This document shows positions 61,001 to 64,000 of a stretch of DNA of 64,000 bases, one piece after another. Source of the stretch: Eudorina sp. 2006-703-Eu-15 (Eukaryota; Chlorophyta; Chlorophyceae; Chlamydomonadales; Volvocaceae); contig BDSI01000040.1 of NCBI GenBank assembly GCA_003117195.1, forward strand, positions 1-64,000, written 5' to 3'. The translations under genes and the position numbers were made by a program. How positions within the stretch are numbered: position 1 is the first letter of the stretch; each line of letters begins with the position of its first letter. The notes below the pieces were generated by a model. That model saw only the letters and a program-made list of their open reading frames with translations, was not told where the DNA came from and did no database searches.

Positions 61001-62812
61001 TCGCATCCTAGTCCCGGACTTATACAAAAGCATCTAAAAACAGTTCCACGTTAGGGTTAGGGAATTTAACCTAACGCCGAGCAAAATTTCCATTCCTCAC
61101 ATCGGACCTCCCCCCTCCGGCCCCGCACCCCGCACCCCTTGTGTGTGTTTGTGTGTGTGTGCCCCTGCAGCATGACGGTCCGCAACGACTGGTTCAACCG
61201 GTACCGCGTCGTCATCGGCACGGGGTCCATGATCCCGGGCCCCTACAGCGAGCACCTTGCCAGGTCCAAGTTCTGTCTGGTGGCCCCAGGTGAGCAGAAC
61301 CACCCACCCGCCCACCCACCCACCCACCCACCCACCCACCCACCCACCCACCACCGATCCACCCGCCCACCCACCCACCCACCCACCACTGATCCACCCG
61401 CCCACCCACCCACCCACCCAGCGGCTGATAGACGCACCAACGGTATGTGTATGTGGGTCTGGCGGCTGACAGGTCCAGGGGACATCACGGCGGGGAATAG
61501 GAGGGGGCCTTTTGATGGGTTCCGGAGCGAAGGCGCCCGGGCGGGGAGTCGGGCGGGCAGCCGCCGCGAGCCTGACCTGCGCTCTGTCCGAAAACGCCGC
61601 CAGCTTGCAAACCCACCTGCCCACCTGCCTGCCTGTGGTTCACCTCGTATACCCACCAATCCTGAGGCCCCTCCACCGCCCACCTCCTCCACCTCCCACC
61701 TCCTCCTCCACCTCCCACCTCCTCCACCTCCCACCTCCTCCACCTCCCACCTCATCCACCTCCCGCCCTTGCTTCCCTCACGTGCGCACGCAGGCGACGG
61801 CTGGTCCCCCCGCGCCGAGGACGCCATCCTGCACGGCTGCGTGCCCGTGGTGATCATGGACGGCGTGCAGGCGGTGTTCGAGAGCATCCTGGACTGGGAC
61901 TCGTTCTCGATCCGGATCCGGGAGGACGAGCAGGCGCTGGCGGCGCTGCCGGAGCTGCTGCTTGCCGTACCGCCGGAGCGGCTGGCCAAGATGCAGCGCA
62001 ACCTGGCGCGTGTGTGGCACAGGTACCGTAGGTTGGGGGCGGGGGGGAGTGGGGGTGGGGGTGGGGACTGCCGCGTAGGTTGGGGGTGGGGACTGCTGGC
62101 GTTGGGGGGTCTGGCGGGTATGTAATAAGGGGCTATAGGGGGGAGTGCGGTGACAGGTCAGGACGGCTAGGTTGGTAGGGATGCGTGGGATGTGAAGGGG
62201 GGCGTTGGCTGGCTGGCTGGCTGGCTCGGCTGTGATGGTTGTCAACGGCAGTGCGTGAGCCTGGATGCGGTGGCAGGGGGCGGCACCTGCAATCCGTGGG
62301 AGGTAGGGGAGAGGCCCTCAGGCGGGTCCGGGGGGGGGGGCTACGTGCGCACGCGACGCCTCTAGAGCTATTCCAAACCCGAACCCGGAGCCAGCCAGCG
62401 GACGCCAGTTACACCTACTCGCCTACTCCGCCAGCTCCAGGCCTGAACAAAACGTAAGCCGACGCGGACGTCAGGACCCAGAACGGCCAGGTCAACCCTC
62501 TCCCTGACCGTCGCCTCTTCGCCTGCCTCGCTTTCCCGCCCCGTCCCCGTCCCCGATCGTGCGCGGTGGCTGGCGTGCGTGCGTCCGTGCGTGCGTCCGT
62601 GCGTGCGCAGGTTCGCCTACGCCTCGGGTCCGCTGCTGCAGCAGGCGGTGGAAAACGCGCGGGAGGAGAACGACCGGCTGGCCACAGAGCGGCACGCGCC
62701 CCCCACGCCGCCCGACTCGCCCTTCCAGAGGGCCACCTCCTTCCCCGCCAGCGACGACGCCTTCTACACCATCATGCAGTGGCTCTACCACCGCATCCCC
62801 GACACGAGGTAG
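52040..62812 (+). CDS. Exostosin-family (GT47) glycosyltransferase with EGF-like modules; one-base frameshift in exon 15
   Basis: Predicted secretory-pathway glycosyltransferase. Exons: 52040-52199, 52605-52772, 53217-53308, 53718-53787, 54079-54218, 54807-54907, 55161-55271, 56024-56088, 56609-56715, 57195-57250, 57849-57959, 58462-58571, 59285-59508, 60051-60149, 60496-60655, 61171-61289, 61794-62022, 62611-62812. All are GT-AG except intron 7 (GC-AG), and all phases agree. Residues 1-25 form a signal peptide or anchor. EGF-like modules follow (CPNDCSGWGTCNHDTGFCLC; RCFGYCNDDTATCFC; CVNQCGGHGDCFFGYCRCHPGWYGSDC, written with its splice joined is kept to key residues C..C..GDC..CRC..C). The exostosin domain starts at PRPLIYVYDVP and includes GGRDHIWLMSHDEGACW, KDLVIPAFKPPEHY, KFCLVAPG and WSPRAEDAILHGCVPVVI. 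Exon 15 has six Cs at about 60558-60563 where the frame needs seven; otherwise the product is 774 residues. Sequencing error or a true null allele is possible. Confidence 0.85.
54678..54732 (-). repeat. Dispersed repeat (GTCTACCAATTTCC family), inverted copy in exostosin intron 5
   Basis: Read on the minus strand: CGTCGCTCTGGCAGCAGCGC, then ATGTCTACCAATTTCCTATA. It matches 27863-27912 over about 50 bases and 25756-25800 over its 3' part. Confidence 0.6.
58568..58660 (+). repeat. Donor-overlapping tandem repeat (about 38 bp, 2.3 copies) in exostosin intron 12
   Basis: Starting at the exon 12 donor (AACG|GTGGGTGGG), the unit GGTGGGTGGGCGGGTGTTAA plus an A-rich part and CAGCCCAC repeats twice, then begins a third time. 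Each repeat recreates ACG|GTGGGT, so at least three equivalent donors stand in series. Confidence 0.8.
59118..59238. other. AT-rich island in exostosin intron 12
   Basis: About 120 bases of strongly AT-rich sequence (for example AATAAATTTTTATAG) interrupt a GC-rich intron, with CACCACCAC motifs on both sides. A fragment of organellar DNA or a decayed element are possible origins. No gene is visible. Confidence 0.5.
59782..59886. repeat. Tandem repeat of about 22 bp (5 units) in exostosin intron 13
   Basis: CCTCAGGCCCCTTTTCAACC-type units repeat about five times, each containing a C(T)CAG|GC that resembles a splice acceptor. The true acceptor lies later, at 60050. Confidence 0.8.
60344..60490. 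other. Assembly gap of 147 N
   Basis: The gap is inside exostosin intron 14. The donor (AAG|GTAGGG at 60149) and the acceptor (GCCAG|GAC at 60495) are both outside it, so no coding sequence is missing. The flanks are CACCC-rich, suggesting an unresolved simple repeat. Confidence 0.95.
61300..61422. repeat. (CCCA)n microsatellite in exostosin intron 16
   Basis: Long CCCA runs interrupted twice by a GATCCACCCG segment, starting about 12 bases after the exon 16 donor. A second CCTCCCACCTCCTCC-type tract fills the end of the same intron (about 61670-61765). Confidence 0.9.
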
Positions 62813-64000
62813 CTCAGGAGCGGATGGGAACGGCGCCGGCGCCCGTTTCTTTGGTCAGTAGGTCGGTAGGTCGGTCGCTCGGTAGGTAGGTAGGCAGGTA
62901 GGTTGGTAGGTAGGTTGGTTGTGTGTTCGAGGCAACGTGGTGAGGTGGGGCAGTCCAGTCCGGCGGATGGAAAGCGTCCGGCGGATAGCGCTGGATGGGG
63001 GTTATTAGGGTTAAAATGAGCAGCGTGGAAAGGAGCCGATAGGACCAGGGCGGCGGACAGGACAGTAAAGGACAGGGCAGGTCCGGCTGCTGGGAGTCGT
63101 TCGCGTGTGGCGACGGCACGGTGTGTGGTGCTGCGTGGCGCACCTGACTGGTGCGTGCGTGGGGAGCCGAGGGGAGGGCACCGCTTGGGTTGGTGGGCTG
63201 GCTGGCTGAAGGGAGGAAGGAAGGAAGGCCGAGCGCGGCTGCGCACGGCTCTCAAGGCGGGGCGCCCGGGACAGAGGCGCCAGCGGGGTAGGTCTCTTAC
63301 ACATGTCGTCCTTCGGAGGAGCTATAGCACACGTCCTCACGTGCAGGGGGGACACCCGCAGCCAAGTACCTGCGGGCGAGGGGTGCTCGCCGATGGACGT
63401 GCGTGCAGGATGTGCTCATGCACCATTACTCCTGTTGGGGGGGAGATGCGCGGGGGCGGCGATGTCACTGGCGCGGGTCAATCGCTGCGTAGATGGGGAT
63501 GGGGGGGGGGCCGGCGCACTCGCTGGGGAGGGGGGCGGGGCCGGGGCTGAGGTGTATAACTGGAAAAGAGCTCCCCTGAACGCTTCTAGAAGCGGCGCGG
63601 GGCCGGCCTGGCATGCAGGCAGAGGCTGTGAAGGAGGTACCAAGGAATGACCCAAGACCGACGAACGAGCGCATATGTATTTATGTGTGTATGCTGTGTG
63701 TGACTGATGATTGCGAGCTGGGGGATGGGGGCCGCGAAGTAAGGCGGATCGACACCAAGGAGGTATTGGTGCGACGACGCGGTGTATGTGGGTTCAGTCG
63801 AGGAAACGCGGTCGGCGGGGCCCCTGTTGCCATGTTGTGGAGCTGATTAGGTACCGTAACGGAGGTAAGGTGGGCTGCCGCAAGCAGTACTGAGGACTGG
63901 GGACATGCAGCGCCTCCAGCGATCGGATACGGTTGTAGAGGGTAGTAGAGTAGTGCTAGCAGTAGCCAGAAGTGGGCAGCAGGGAGCCAGACACAGATCC
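62813..64000. other. Downstream of the exostosin gene; no gene seen
   Basis: This contains the 3' UTR of the exostosin gene and GGTAGGTC-type simple repeats at about 62853-62920. I saw no TGTAA signal on the plus strand after the stop at 62810-62812 and no conserved coding segment to the window end. Confidence 0.4.

Overview
The window is nuclear DNA of a green alga, most likely a volvocine chlamydomonadalean (Chlamydomonas/Gonium/Volvox group). The reasons are split genes with many short GT-AG introns, GC-rich coding exons, TGTAA-type 3' signals, Ala/Gly/Gln-rich proteins, a gametolysin-type (M11) protease with the volvocine QExxH zinc motif, and an EGF plus exostosin (GT47) glycosyltransferase. 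The species cannot be named from the sequence. There are no bacterial operons, CRISPR arrays or rRNA genes.

Layout. (1) 1-7490, minus: an M11 metalloprotease with a signal peptide and C-terminal PAN/Apple modules, running off the left edge. One of its introns holds an unusual run of about thirteen short hairpins. (2) 7.5-12.6 kb: AT-richer intergenic DNA with two tRNA-headed SINEs, each flanked by a perfect target-site duplication. (3) About 12.6-27.2 kb and 28.6-43.4 kb: two tandem copies (A and B) of a unit of about 16 kb. Each copy carries a 14-exon minus-strand gene with a DNA-polymerase-beta-type nucleotidyltransferase signature and, divergently from a shared 417-bp promoter, a bacterial-type ribosomal protein uL1 gene (probably mitochondrial). 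Both nucleotidyltransferase copies keep their reading frames. uL1 is intact in B, but in A it has two frameshifts and no last exon. (4) 44.9-51.0 kb, minus: a long low-complexity protein with a transmembrane segment and a C-terminal RING finger with Mdm2-like ligand spacing. (5) 52.0-62.8 kb, plus: an 18-exon secreted or Golgi exostosin-family glycosyltransferase with EGF-like modules. It contains a one-base frameshift in a C run and an assembly gap that lies wholly inside an intron.

The protease and the EGF-exostosin enzyme fit extracellular-matrix remodelling and glycan synthesis, which volvocine algae do heavily. The uL1 gene serves organelle translation. The role of the duplicated nucleotidyltransferase-like protein is unknown, and it is the most interesting protein here. 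A recurring theme is minisatellites that abut splice sites, one of them built from a splice donor repeated about 40 times. Exons were placed by eye from splice signals and phase agreement; no alignment or search was run.
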